Numbered from the stretch's first letter, positions 35,498 through 47,637 are shown. The stretch is DNA of 64,000 nt from Roridomyces roridus (GCA_029378245.1 JARKIF010000027.1:558001-622000); one strand, 5' to 3'. The notes: generated by a model not told the origin, from the letters alone. Numbers and translations: made by a program.

Positions 35498-37799
35498 ACC
35501 GCGGCAGCAGATCAGAATTTGATGGTAAACCTATATACTGTTGAAACTGAATAATTTACTGTTTGGCAGACTTTGGCCTTCTCGGGATTGGTAGAAATGA
35601 TTGATGGCCGTGCCAAAACGTGATATTAATCCCTGAGTGATTTAGAACGGCGGCATGCATCAAGAATGATCCGGCCATCAGAAAAATCAAAGTTGTAGAG
35701 CCGGTCAAGGGCTACAGGAGTTGTCAATAGTGTTTGATATCAAACTGACTGGTTGGCCCGCAAAATGCAAAATACTTTTTCAAACACGAGTCTTTTATAT
35801 CTAAGTGGTATACTTGTGATGCCCACTGGGTCTCACAACTCCCTACACACTCAATTGTGGTCTTTTCTGACCTTGGGGTGCCGCCATCAGCTCAGGATCT
35901 CAGAATCTTTGGCATTTCTGATGGTCTTCCTAATTGGGCCACTACGCCTTTGGCCCAGATAGGCAATTTTCTGCTTTTGCACTCCCATTGTGCTTGCCTC
36001 TTGAAGCCTTGCCTGGTCTTGCAGACAACTATTGTTGCTATAAGCCTTTCACATGGTCTGACAATACCTATCCTCATATCCGGTGGAGGAACCTGCTGTA
36101 AAAGTGCAAATGGTGTGTTTATTTTTGCATCCTTGATATCATTTCCATTCTGTCTTGCAATTGTGTGATCTGTGGTCAAAGCATGCTCTGGTACCACATA
36201 GGATACTAGATCTGAGATATCGGCCTGGATGTGACCCTTGGGAGAGTAATATAAGTGAATGAGATAAAAGGTAGATCTAGGTGTAGGTATTGATAGTGGC
36301 ACTGGATAACCCGATCTTTGGTGCCCCAAGGAATGAGTATATATTCTGAATGGAGTCTGAAGTCCCATTGTATAAAGCTGCTCAATGGGCTAGGGGAAAG
36401 GGACATATGCCACTAGAGAAGGTGTTCTTTGTAATGCCCAGGCTCTTCAATTTTCTTCCTTGGGCAAACTATAAAATACAGATTCTATTACCTTCATGAA
36501 GCCTGTAGAAGCAAAGACTACTTGAATATCTTCTCAGAAGGGCAGGTTATATGCACAGAGATTTTCCAATCATTCTGCTAATAGGGAACCAATGGTGTTG
36601 AATCTGGCCCATTGGAAGTGACCAGTATGGAGAGGGAACTCAAGGGGTCCAGAAAATTTCATTGATCTTGAGGATTGGTACAGAATCCATGGAGTTCTGT
36701 TCAAGACCTCTACTGGCCATTTGAACAAATTCTTGCCCTTCAATGCGGACAGACCTCAACTCAACCAGAGGAATATTGCAAGAACCTTTACATATATGAG
36801 TAGAGGGAGTAATCATAAGATGTTCCATATAGTTTTGAACCTCTCAATGCAGATACATGGCTCTCTAGGTGCAGAATAAGAGGGATCAGCTGAAAATGAT
36901 TGCACTCAGATCTCAGGTCTTTACCCATATTTTGGGTAGTTTCTTGCATCCATTAGATTCTAATGGCAAGGGTCATGTCCACTGTGGTGTTGGAACCAGT
37001 GTAGTAGCTACCTGTATTGAGAACTGGGGTCCAGCTACTGCTCCCCGAGTTCAGCCATAATCTCTCTGAGATCATGGTCCTTAGTTGAACCATGTTCAAA
37101 TATGGGCTACTGTAGGTTAGGATCAGACTTTGAACCCACAGATCACACATCTGGTCAAGAATAGCAGTCACTACCAAGGAATCAATGTTTTGAATCATTG
37201 AGTAGTTGCCCCTCTTAGAGAGCATGAATGGCTGGTGTAAAGACATGTGGCCCATCTGAGGGAGTTCTAGATTAAGTATACAGAGACTCAAAGGATCTGA
37301 ATGGAGGCATCACAGCATATGGAAGCTACAAAAAAGGGATGTGCATGCCGGGATTTGAACTCCAGACCGTTGCAAAATGGATAACCAAGCCAGGGTTGTT
37401 AAGAAACACGAAAACCAGTGCACTAGACAACCATGATAACCATTGCATACAGGGCTATTCGATGCACGGGCTCCACATGTTGTACCTCTCTTAACCCTGT
37501 CCTGTGCCGTGTGCCCCAAAAATCTTCATCAAAACACCCTAAGAAGTGGCCCACACATTTTGAACCATATAGTAAAAGGGGTTTCACATTCTTGAAGCCG
37601 GGGCTTGGAAAGTATTTTGCATTTCCTGAACCAGCCAAGCTTTTTGAGCTAGTACTATATAGGGTGAATCTGTAGCTAGAAATTTGCTCTACAACTTTGA
37701 TTTTTTGATCCTGTATCGTTTTTTGATCCATGCCGGGGGTGTTCACTGATTGATAAAGGTATCAATGATTCCTTGGGTTGTTCTGATGGCATGAATCAA
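35498..37799. other. 2.3-kb AT-richer stretch without a supported gene
   Basis: No domain is recognised in any frame. Frames up to about 158 codons (36368-35892 minus) exist but read like non-coding DNA. A tRNA-like segment lies at 37329-37440. The stretch sits between the two inverted NLR 5' segments and may be decayed transposon sequence. Confidence 0.4.
37329..37440 (-). other. tRNA-Val-like pseudogene or SINE head
   Basis: On the minus strand an A-box-like GTTGTCTAGTGCACTGG, a segment TTTCTTAACAACC resembling a tRNA-Val(AAC) anticodon arm, a B-box-like GAGTTCAAATCCC and a TTTTTT terminator occur in the right order. The acceptor stem does not pair and the A-to-B spacing is long. A functional tRNA is therefore unlikely, and a tRNA-derived remnant is the better call. 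Confidence 0.35.
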
Positions 37800-38414
37800 T
37801 AGGGGTTTTCAAAGTTAGATTTTTCACCTCTTTATTCACTGGTTTATTCACTTGTTTCAATTTGTTGAAAAAATGTATTTTTCACTTGTTTCACCTTGAA
37901 GACACCCTCTTGAAAATCCAAGTGAATAAACCACCAAACAGATGTAATCATCCCGAACACTGACCCATGCGCCCCACCACGTGCACCCGCCACTCCCGTA
38001 AACCGCGCCCTCCTCGGAGATACCACGGAACACCGACAGGCAAGTACCCTGAAGCAATATGGCCTACAAGGCTATCGTACGCGGAATCCTTTTTTTTTTG
38101 GCCTCGGCCGCGCTGGTTTGGGCTTCGAGACCCTTGATGGACATGTCCTTTTTTAGACTTGCGAGGGGGCATCGAGAACGAGAGGTAGAGTGGATGGGCA
38201 GCGAAGGATTCGATCGAGCGTGCCCGAGGCTTGAAGACACGTGCAGGATGGATGTCACGGGGTTTGTTTCAAAGTGAATAAATAAATGAAACAGCTCTCG
38301 ACCTTGTTTCACTTCTTTTTTCTTATTCACTTTCGTTGCCAAATTTGGAAGGTGAAAAATGCAAATGAAATAAAGTGAATAATCGAGTGAAAAATCCAAC
38401 TTTGAAAACCCCTA
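37800..38414. mobile_element. MITE with 28-bp TAGGGGTTTTC inverted ends
   Basis: A 615-bp element. The left end TAGGGGTTTTCAAAGTTAG continues to ATTTTTCAC and is mirrored at the right end with one mismatch. Inside both ends are repeated TTATTCACTT/AAGTGAATAA units. TA-starting ends suggest hAT-like. The flanks ATGAATCA and ATGTTTAT match at only about half their positions, so a target duplication is not confirmed. No transposase is encoded. Confidence 0.65.
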
Positions 38415-41406
38415 ATGTTTATGGTTATCACATCTGCCATCAGCCATTTTCTCCATTTCCAACGGATATGTGCTTGCCATCAAACTCAACACTAACCGAG
38501 GGATGCCGGCGTCACCCAACACCTGCCGGGGAGCTGGCCCTACTAAATTTCAGTGGGCCGACAAGTCTCAGTGAACTTTGCATTGGCATGCTGGAGTGTT
38601 ATCGACTTACTTTGCATTGGGACCACTGCTACGGGTGGGCCCAGGGGGTAGTGGTGGACCAGGGAATGAATTTGGGGGCACTGGTGGTTCTGGCGGGAGC
38701 CCCATTGTGAAAATGTATGATTTTTTTTTTTTGACGGACATCAAATTTAACTCATACTTGATAGTGTCCAAGGGTTCATCACATTTTTTGACCTGGATTT
38801 TGTGACTCATCTTGGTGTAGATCAGATGATGATTTTTTCAAGTGGTTAGGAAAACCTCCAGATACACAGGACAGACAGCATGAGCTCCAGGGCTTCGATA
38901 CAAGGATACTGGAACCTGGTTCCTTGAGCATGATCAGTTCCTAACTTGGAAAAAGACACCAGGTACTTTGTGGATTCAGGGGATCTGTAGGTTTGCTTGC
39001 TTTTAGCTGAGGTCATATCTAATCCCCTTCAGCTGGGACAGGGAAAAGTGTACTCAGGTACTTCACCATTTTAACTTCAATTTCCCTCCGCTACCTCCAC
39101 TGACATACACAGCTCAACAGTCATTCAAAAACTTGTTGAGACTGGCAACATGGTCTCATATTTCTTTTTTGACTTCAGGAATGACAGAGAGAGCTTAGAT
39201 CTCATGTTGCGCTCCATTGTCTGGCAGCTTTCTGGGAAGTCAAGGGCTCAACATGATTTTCTGTCAAATCTTCATGAAAAGCTGGGCAATGGAACTATAC
39301 GACCACGAGTTACTCATCTACAACAACTTCTTGACAGTTTGATCGGGGAACTGGCACAGACATACATTGTCTTGGATGGGTTGGATGAATGCTGCAAGAA
39401 TGATCGGATAGGCCTTGTTGAATTTGTCAACAGACTTTGTGATGCATCTACAAAAGGGTTGCATTTGCTATTCACAAGTCAACCTGTCCATGATTTCCAA
39501 ACAGGGTTCAAGCACCTGCCATTCATACAGCTACAGGCATCATTCCTGCATCGAGACATACAATCTTTTGTCTGGAACAAGATTGTGACAATGTCAAATG
39601 ATGCTGAGCATGCCAATGCAGTCACTGAACAAATTGTGAAAAAGAGCAATGGAATGTAAGTCAGGTTCACAGGCATTGCCTAAGCTGATGGCATGGGTAG
39701 GTTCTGCATGGCTGCTTGCTTTATCATCAAGCTAGGTCATTGTCTCTGGGATAATGATTGGGATGAGGTTCTTGCAGCTCTGCCAGCCGATCTCTTCAGC
39801 ATCTACAGCCGTTTCCTGAATCGAGCAAAGGCACAACCCAAACTGCCATCAGTTTTTATCCAGGCAATACTACGCTGGCTTGTATTTTCAGCAAGAGAAC
39901 TGTCTCCAGAGGAGCTTGCAGATGCTATCGCTTTTCGCCTGGACCTGCCAAATTTTGACTTCTCCAAGTTAGACACATCAATTCATTACCCTAGCAGGCG
40001 CCGGGGAAATTCTGGCATTTTCAAGCTGCTTGATGGTCTCATTGTAATAAACACCAAAACAATCAGTTTTGCACACTCTTCAGTTCGCGACTATGCCTTT
40101 CCGCAGAGTTTGATCAAGAGCATGGATGCACTTTGAATCTCAGTCAAAGCATCTCTCAGAAGTTCATTACACAGACTTGCTTGAGATATCTTCTTCTATT
40201 TTCTCAGGATGATCATGTAATGACTGAGGAGACCCTGGAGAACTACCCACTTGGAATCTATGCAGCCACAGAATGGTTTCATCACTTTCAGGACTGTAAC
40301 GATACAGCCCAGGGGCAGCTACTCCAAACAGCAATGCATCTGCTGAATGACGGGAGTATCCAGTACAAAACACTGTCTCAGTTGCGGCAAGAGCCTGATT
40401 TGCCAGACCGAGGTTTGCCAGCTATCTGTATGTGTGCAGAAATGGGTTTCAAGGAGGGGTGTTGTCTTTGCTCCATGGTGGGAAGGTGGAAGTGAATGCC
40501 GCTGACCGCTATGGATTCACTGGACTGCACTATGCCTCCTCAAATGGCTACCTTGACATTGCAAAGTTACTTACAGCACACGGGGCCTCAGTTAATGTTG
40601 CCCGGAAGCCTAGTGGCTGGACTCCACTGCACAGTGCATCCTGGAATGGCCACAGTGCTATTGCCAAGGTGCTCCTACAATATGGGGCCTCAGTCGGTGC
40701 CCAGACAGATGGATGGACTCCACTGCACCTTGCTTCCCGGAATGGTCACAGTGACATCACAAAGCTGCTCTTAGAATATGAAGCCTCAGTCAATACTGCT
40801 GACAAGAATGGCGGGACTCCGCTGCACCATGCCTCCCAGAATGGTTGCCTTGACATTGCAAAGCTGCTGTTGGAACATGGAACCTTAGTCAATGCTACTA
40901 ACAAGGATGGCTGGACTCCGCTGCACCACGCCTCCACCAATGGGCACCTTGACATTGCACAGCTACTGCTAGAACACGGAGCCTCGGTCAATGTGGCTAA
41001 CAAGGATGGATCAACTGGACTGCACTCTGCTTCCTCAAATGGCCATCTTGATATTGCAAAGCTGTTGATAGAACATGGGGCGTCAGTTGATGTTCCTAAG
41101 AAGGATGGCTGGATTCCACTGCACCATGCCTCCAAGAATGGTCACCTTGACATCACAAAGGTCCTGTTAGAACATGGAGCCTCAGTCAATGTGGCTAACA
41201 AGTTTGCATCAACTGGAGTGAACTTTGCCTCGTCTAATGGCAACCTTGATATTGCAAAGCTGCTGACAGAACATGGGGCCTCAGTCAATGCTGCTGAGAA
41301 GGATGGCTCGACTTCCCTGCACCATGCTTCCAAGAGTGGTCACCTGAACATTGCAAAGTTGCTGCTGGAACATGGTGCCTCTGTTGGTGCTGCGGAGACA
41401 GATGGA

Positions 41407-42019
41407 TAGGGATGCACACCGCCCGTCTACGGGTGACGGCACGAGACGGGTACGGGCCGTCAAATCAACGGCCGTCTTTTGACATCCGACCGGGCCCGAC
41501 GGGTACGGGACGGCAAAAATGACGGGTACGGCCGTCAAAAGACGGGTCTCTTGTGAACCTCATCAAACCGCAGGCATTTTAATTCTATAGAAGAGGGATC
41601 CGCCACAGATGTGTTGTAAATGCCATTCCCTTTGATTCTGCTCAGCCAACAGCTATTCCACAGTCATTGACACTGGTTTGATGTGAATTTGATGTCAGAG
41701 ATTCCATCAATCAGGCTTCAATCAGCAGATAAAGCGACGATAGAAGCCCCGGATCTGAAATAGGCGGGCATTTGGCGGGCATCATGAGTTACACGAGTCT
41801 CCCGATGACTGGCCCATCAGGTGCGCGCCCAAATTCCATCTGATCCGAGCCACACGGACGCCAACCCGTAGACGGCCCGTCAATCTCGCAGATTGACGGG
41901 ACGGACGGCAATGTTGCCGTCCCGTACATTTGTTCGATCAAGAGCCGGACGGGTACGGGTACGTCCCCGTGTACGGACGGCCGTCAAACGGTTTGTGACG
42001 GGTACGGTGTGCATTCCTA
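41407..42019 (-). mobile_element. hAT-type MITE, family A copy 2, inside ankyrin repeats
   Basis: A 613-bp element with ends TAGGGATGCACACCG and CGGTGTGCATTCCTA and a perfect 8-bp duplication CAGATGGA at 41399-41406 and 42020-42027. It matches copy 1 (4801-5437) in reverse orientation through the GTACGGGACGGCAACATTGC region. Its first codon in the host frame is TAG, truncating the host protein. Element plus duplication is 621 bp, a multiple of three, so the same reading frame resumes after it. Confidence 0.92.
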
Positions 42020-42902
42020 CAGATGGATGCACTCCGCTGCACCACGCTTCCCGGAAGGCCCACCTTGACATTGCAAAGCTGCTGATAGATCATGGGGCCT
42101 CAGTCAATGCTGCCAACAGGGATGGCTGGACTCCACTGCACTATGCCTCCTGGAATGACCACCTTGACATTGCAAAGCTGCTGATAGATCATGGGGCCTC
42201 AGTCAATGCTGCCAACAGGGATGGCTGGACTCCGGTGCACTATGCTTCCCGGAATGGACACCTTGACATTGCAAAGCTGCTGATAGATCATAGGGCCTCA
42301 GTCAATGCTGCCAACAGGGATGGCTGGACTCCGCTACACTATGCCTCCTGGAATGACCACCTTGACATTGCAAAGCTGCTGATGGAACACAGGGCCTCAG
42401 TTGATGCTATCAATAGAGTTAAAGATGGCAGGACTCTGCTACATTATGCCTCCCAGAATGGTTGTCTTGACATTGCCGAGCTGCTGGTTGAACATGGCGC
42501 TTCAGTTGATGCTGCTGACAAAAATGGCTGGACTCCACTGCACCATGCATCCAAAAATGGTCACAGTGACATTGCAAAGCTGCTGATAACACATGGGGCC
42601 TCAGTTGATGCTGCCAATACTGAGGATGGCTGGACTCCGCTGCACCATGCCTCCAAGAATGGACAAATTGACATTGCAAAGCTTCTGCTAGCACATGGTA
42701 CCTTTGTCAATGTGGCTAACACGTATGGCTGGACTCCGCTGCACCATGCCTCCAAGAATGGGCACCTTAACATTGCAAAGCTTCTGCTAGAACATGGCGC
42801 CTTCGTCAATGCGGCTAACAAGAATGGATCAACTGGACTGCACTATGCCTCCTCAAATGGATACCTTGATATCACCAAGCTGTTGTTAGAACATGGGGCC
42901 TC

Positions 42903-43672
42903 TATAAGAGCATTTTTCACAACAAATAAATGGTTGAGATTCTGACTGAAGGTATTGACCTTGTGGGGAATGGTTTGGGATTTTTGCCGTGATTGAGCCT
43001 GATGGTTCATGGTTTGGAGGATGGTTTATCTTTGAGCTTGATGGTCTGACCTCTTTGCTTAGCTTGCTTCAAGGTTTTCAGTTCCAGCCAGCTGGTTAAT
43101 GGATGTGCTTCCAGCTGTGGTTCTGAGTTCGGACTCACTGCCCGATCAAGGTGGAGGTTTATGGGTCTTCCCGTGACATTGTCCAACTCACATCGAAATT
43201 CGGATCAAACAAAACATTCTGAAGTCGGCCCGAGATTTGGCTCAGTGTGATGTCTCCAGAAATATGACCCAAGAACCCAAAGGGAAATTGTAAACTGACA
43301 GCAGAGAGAGTATTGAAAAAGGTATTGCTCGGAGTCGAACCACCCAGAGTCGGATGGGGGATGATCGGTCTCCATTTGTGTCCCACAGTTCAGCGTTTTT
43401 CGATGTGCCGCCCCGGCTGAGCAGAGGCAGTGATGTGCTCCCGGCAATCAATTTGATGAACGTGCGAGCCGAGAGGCCGAACCACCCGGCAGACCAGAAA
43501 CCTCAAACCATCCCACGTCAACCATCGACTGACATCTGTTTCACATGATCCTTGCACCTCAACCATGCTTCGAGCACTCATTCTCGCAGCTCAGGCCTTG
43601 AAGCATCAATGATAATTCAACCAAAACCATCAACCATCCACCATTTATTTTTTTGTGATAAATAACCTCATA
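42903..43672. mobile_element. 770-bp MITE of unassigned superfamily inside ankyrin repeats
   Basis: Ends TATAAGAGCATTTTTCACAA and, inverted, TATGAGGTTATTTATCACAA continue to matching AATAAATGG, an imperfect TIR of about 32 bp. GGCCTC occurs on both sides (42897-42902 and 43673-43678), suggesting a 6-bp duplication. Repeated ATGGTTTG/ATGGTTGATGG motifs lie inside both ends. Removing element plus one GGCCTC deletes 776 bp and rejoins the ankyrin frames 1 and 3 exactly. No transposase is encoded. Confidence 0.75.
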
Positions 43673-44686
43673 GGCCTCAGTCAATGCTACCAAGGGAGAT
43701 CGCTGGACTCCACTGCATTATGCCTCCTGGAAAGACCACTATGACATTGCAAAGCTGCTGTTAGAACATGGGGCCTCAGTCAATGCTGATGAGAAGGACG
43801 GCTGGACTCTTCTGCAACGTGCCTCTTGGAATGGCTACCATGACATTGCAAAACTGCTACTAGAGCATGGAGCCTCAGTCAATGCAGGTAACAAGTATGC
43901 ATCAACTGGATTGCACCATGCCTCCAAGAATGGGCACCTTGACATTGCAAAGCTGCTGCTACAACATGGGGCCCTGGTCGATGCTGCCGAGCAGGATGGA
44001 TTGACTCCACTGCACCACGTCTCCCAGAATGGTTGCCTTGACATTGCCAAGCTCCTGTTAGAACATAGAGCCTCAGTTGATGCTGCCAACAAAGATGGTG
44101 AGACCCCACTGCACGATGCCTCCTATGAGGGTCATCATGAGATCACAAAGCTGCTGTTAGAGCATGGAGCCTCAGTCAATGCTACCAGCAAAGAAAGCAA
44201 GACTCCACTGCACCATGCCTCCTATAAAGGCCACCTTGACATTGCAAAGCTGCTGTTAGAACATGGAGCCTCAGTCAATGCTGCCAGCAAAGACGGCGAG
44301 ACTCCACTGCACCACGCCTCCCATGAGGGCCACCTTGACATTGCAAAGCTTCTGACAGAACAGGGGGCCTCAGTTAATCAGGAACATGTGCTCGGTAGTT
44401 AGGTTAGATGTGGGGTGGTGTGTTGAGCTGCCACTGCCATCAAATTATAGTGCAATTACAAGAACTCCGGGGAACTTCCGCTTTTACAGCACAATTTGGA
44501 GCTATGCCAAAAACACACACAAAAAAAAAGAATTCAGGTCAGATATGTACTCATCTACTTTATTTAGTATATGAGACTTCCCTTTTGTACCTCTGTTTGA
44601 TTAATGATGTTCTTAACCAATTCTTGATTATTGTCTTGACTATTCTCCTCCTGTGTTCGGTGCCGGATCCGAGGCTGACTGAAATC

Positions 44687-45118
44687 TAGTGGTGGGTGGG
44701 TCCGGTTCAAAGAAGCGGTTTAAACCTGAACCGAACTCTGATTCAGGGTTCAGGTTCAGTAAATGGCTGAACCTCCTGAGCTCAGAGGCACCTTGGATAC
44801 AAGATAAGTGGTTCTTCAGCAATTGTTATTAACCAGCGGTTGTTTTCCAGCAATCCTACGCTTCGAGTAGACGTTCTGCTCGGAGTACAGCAAGGAGTGA
44901 CTCAGGACGTTCTGGAGATTTCACTCATTGCTGGTGTAGTTCACACCATTCGGACGGCGTCTCGGCTACCTTTGCTCGCCAGTGCTTCCCTCGGAGTCTC
45001 TCAATCACATATATTTGTGGGCTATAGCCTGTATCGCAAACACGTCCTACAAGTTCGAACGTGGCGTTCAGCAAAAAGGTGCCCGAACGCGAACGTGAGC
45101 CGGACCAACCCATCACTA
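44687..45118. mobile_element. hAT-type MITE, GGTTCAG-rich family, copy 1
   Basis: A 432-bp element with ends TAGTGGTGGGTGGGTCCGG and, inverted, TAGTGATGGGTTGGTCCGG. The flanking octamers CTGAAATC (44679-44686) and CTCGAATC (45119-45126) agree at six of eight positions, a plausible aged 8-bp duplication. The ends are rich in GAACCTGAACC and GTTCGCGTTCG units. A larger related element is at 46084-47629. Confidence 0.65.
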
Positions 45119-45741
45119 CTCGAATCCCGGATAAGGACAATCAGACAAAGGATGACCGGAGCTCCGGGATGAAGGACTCCAAAGACAGACAAAAAGTCGG
45201 AGGAGGGAGATGGAGTCCAACCGGTGACACCACAAAGACCTAGGGTGACCGGGTCCCCTACGCTACTTCCCAGGGAAGTAATCCGGCCGAGACAGGAGAA
45301 GACAAGAGGAGAGCAAAAGAAAGGGTTCGGAGCAGCCAAGGTCAAGTCGACCAGGAACATTAATATTCCAACTGAGTTACATGGCACCTGTACAGAGGTT
45401 TATCTACTAAATGCCCACTGATGTATACCCAGATGAATACGAAGAAAAAGACAAGGTAAAAACCTCTGACCACAGGGTGGAGGTGGATACCCTGGAGAAA
45501 CCGGACAAGGTAATGAATGGATATGTATCTCCACTGGAGGAAGGTCGAGTGCGTGAAGGATGGAATGAAGTCAAAGGGCGAAAATCCGGACGAGGACCGG
45601 AGGACCAGAGTTCGGTCAAGATTGATCCAGATTGTTGGACGTGAGTGGAAGGGGACGTTGATACGCAGCGTCACGCGAACTAGTGTATAGTAGATATATA
45701 GGCCGAGTAGGCAATGTCCTGGAAGTAGACCGCGAAACGAT
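45119..45741. other. Between MITEs, no supported gene
   Basis: Plus-strand frames of 60-80 codons and a 104-codon minus frame overlap here with no domain. Composition is purine-rich on the plus strand (for example 45420-45610), which produces long but meaningless frames. Confidence 0.35.
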
Positions 45742-45887
45742 TAGGGATCGGCACCGTACCGTACCGTATACGGTATACGGCCGTACTGTTATGGTCAAGT
45801 ACGGCACCATCTGTACCGTACCCATACTGTATTGGGGCTCTCGAGAGGGCAGTACGGGTACGGCTGTACCGTACTCGGCCCGGTAGC
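45742..45887 (+). mobile_element. Truncated hAT-type MITE end with GTACGG repeats
   Basis: The left end TAGGGATCGGCACCGTACCG closely matches the end of the complete element at 47929-48290, and GTACCGTA/TACGGTA units follow. No matching right end or duplication was found, so it is probably truncated near 45887. Confidence 0.45.
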
Positions 45888-46083
45888 CGAGTTGCCGGCA
45901 GCGCTCGTGGCAACCCAAATCTTCTCGGGAGGCATCAATGCCTTAAGTATGTGTCTGTAGCTGACCCAAGTTGAACCAGAGCTCAGGTGCCTTTGATATT
46001 GCGTCTAAGCTAAGAGAAATGATACAACACCGTTTAGGCCTTAGCCCTCAGATGCCAGAGTCTGGCCTGAGGTTGAGAATGAG

Positions 46084-47629
46084 TAGTGATGAGTCGGTTC
46101 AGTTCAGTTCGCGTTTGAGGGCCTTTTTGCTGAACGCCGAACGTGAACATAGTGTTCGGTTCAGCAAACTGCTGAACCTTGAACCTGAACGCTGTGACAC
46201 CAATAAATTGGTTTCCCATGATCTGCCTCACTTCCACCGCACGTGCTGCACAACAAGTTCTACAAATCGGCGACTCTGATGTTGATCATGCTGATCTACG
46301 CATTCTGACGTTTGCGCATCACTTTTGATCATCGTGATTTGATCATGCATTCCCAAAACGGACGACTCACCTTCAACACTCTCCGAGCATAGTCAGCATT
46401 CTTATGTGAATTGGGATTCCACCGCGGTTTCTCATTGGCCAGTAAATTCCTCAATTACCAATCCCCCCAACAAATTGACCTTTTCGCACTGCCAAATGCT
46501 GCGGATGAGAAATCTTCGTCATGGAAACTGGGCAGCAGAGCCTTTTGCACAGTAAATTGGCTGTGTATCGACTGCGGCTGACTCGCCTTCTATTCATTCC
46601 CTCCCCATTTTTCTTTTCGCCTTACGAATCTGCTTATTTATTGCGGGAAATGGTGCCACTTTTTGGAATGCCAAGAACATTCCGTAGATATAAAAGCCTG
46701 TACCCTAAACACCCCAGATCATCACTCCAATCCTATCATATCCATCTCATCCATTTGAGACTTCATACTACCTATTTTGCTCTTCTGCCTTTTTCGCCCT
46801 CATCTGCTCTTCACTTCGAATCACATGCAAAGGTGATTTCGTTGACTGTTCCATTGATTCTCTGCGTTTGTAGACTTCTTAAGTCCACTGCAGAACTTCG
46901 GCGGAAGGGTGTAACCAGCTTGCACATTCCTCAGAAACCCGAATCATTCCCAACCGACAAACAGATTCTTCATTCGTGGGTTCGAGAGTCGTCCGTACTT
47001 GGTTAACGACGTACGGTTGACTTAACCCCCACTCATTCGTCTTCCGTGGTAAACGACACACCTAATCAGATTTCGAACCGTATTCATTTACACCCACCAC
47101 AACGCGCGTTCGCGTTCAGTTCGGCGTTCGGACGTGTTCAAACCCCGAATTTGACTCACCATAATCCAAGCGGAAATTACAGTGCGGTGAGGCTCAAATG
47201 TGGTTGGGGAAGCACTTACCAGCCTACACAAAGCACCTGCTTCACTCCTACATGTGCATCGCCCATCTATGAGTACCCATACAATACAAGTCGCGCCGCT
47301 GTGATGCGCCAAGACGGATCAGACAGCCAGCACTGACCCACCAAGGTATCTGACTTGGGTTCTGGTCGAATGAAAGTTCACTAGGTGAGTGTTTTCATTC
47401 CGTCGACTATCAAATTGGTAATTCACTTGTAATTACAGTAAAAGTCTCGACATGGCGGCTTTGGCGTTCGATTTCGCGTTCACGTTCGAACGCGGACACT
47501 CCCGCTCAAACGCTGAACCGAACCTTGCGTTCAGGTTCAGCAAATTTCCGAACCTGAACGCCGAATTGGCGTTCGGTTCAGTTCGGTTCAGGTTCGAACC
47601 ACTCTTTGAACCGGACCCACTCACCACTA
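46084..47629. mobile_element. hAT-type non-autonomous element, GGTTCAG-rich family, copy 2
   Basis: A 1546-bp element from TAGTGATGAGTCGG to ACCCACTCACCACTA with a perfect 8-bp duplication AGAATGAG at 46076-46083 and 47630-47637. About 120 bp at the left and 180 bp at the right are packed with GGTTCAG/CTGAACC and GAACGC units as in copy 1. The interior is unlike copy 1. It contains a 161-codon plus-strand frame (46521-47006) without any recognised domain, so no transposase could be identified. Confidence 0.8.
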
Positions 47630-47637
47630 AGAATGAG

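Larger units (their letters stand above)
38578..44402 (+). pseudogene. NACHT-ankyrin NLR-like gene, paralog B, broken by two MITEs and frameshifts
   Basis: A large NLR-like gene. A glycine-rich segment near 38640-38700 (GGSGGPGNEFGGTGGSGG) may be its N-terminal linker. NACHT core: PGTLWIQGISGTGKS with Walker A spliced across an intron at 38987-39032, a 25-nt exon 39033-39057 and an intron at 39058-39112, then VSYFFFDFRND and Walker B YIVLDGLDECC. A further intron is 39656-39700, joining SNG to MFCMAAC. Single-base losses shift the frame near 40100 (in GACTATGCC) and near 40446 (GGGTTTC against GGGTTTTC in paralog A). About 25 ankyrin repeats of 33 residues run from 40500 to 44390, interrupted at 41407-42019 and 42903-43672. 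Exact excision of either element restores the local frame. As it stands it cannot encode a full receptor. Confidence 0.85.

Noticed and set aside
37800..38414. An 8-bp target duplication for the TAGGGGTTTTC MITE
   Set aside because: ATGAATCA and ATGTTTAT agree at only about four of eight positions, so it was not claimed.
41142..41333. Minus-strand frames across the ankyrin arrays
   Set aside because: Antisense shadows repeated in step with the 99-bp units.
42049..42900. CRISPR-like regular spacing of repeats
   Set aside because: The 99-bp periodicity is coding ankyrin repeats without unique spacers.
46521..47006. A 161-codon frame inside the large hAT-like element
   Set aside because: No transposase motif, dimerisation motif or zinc finger; probably chance.
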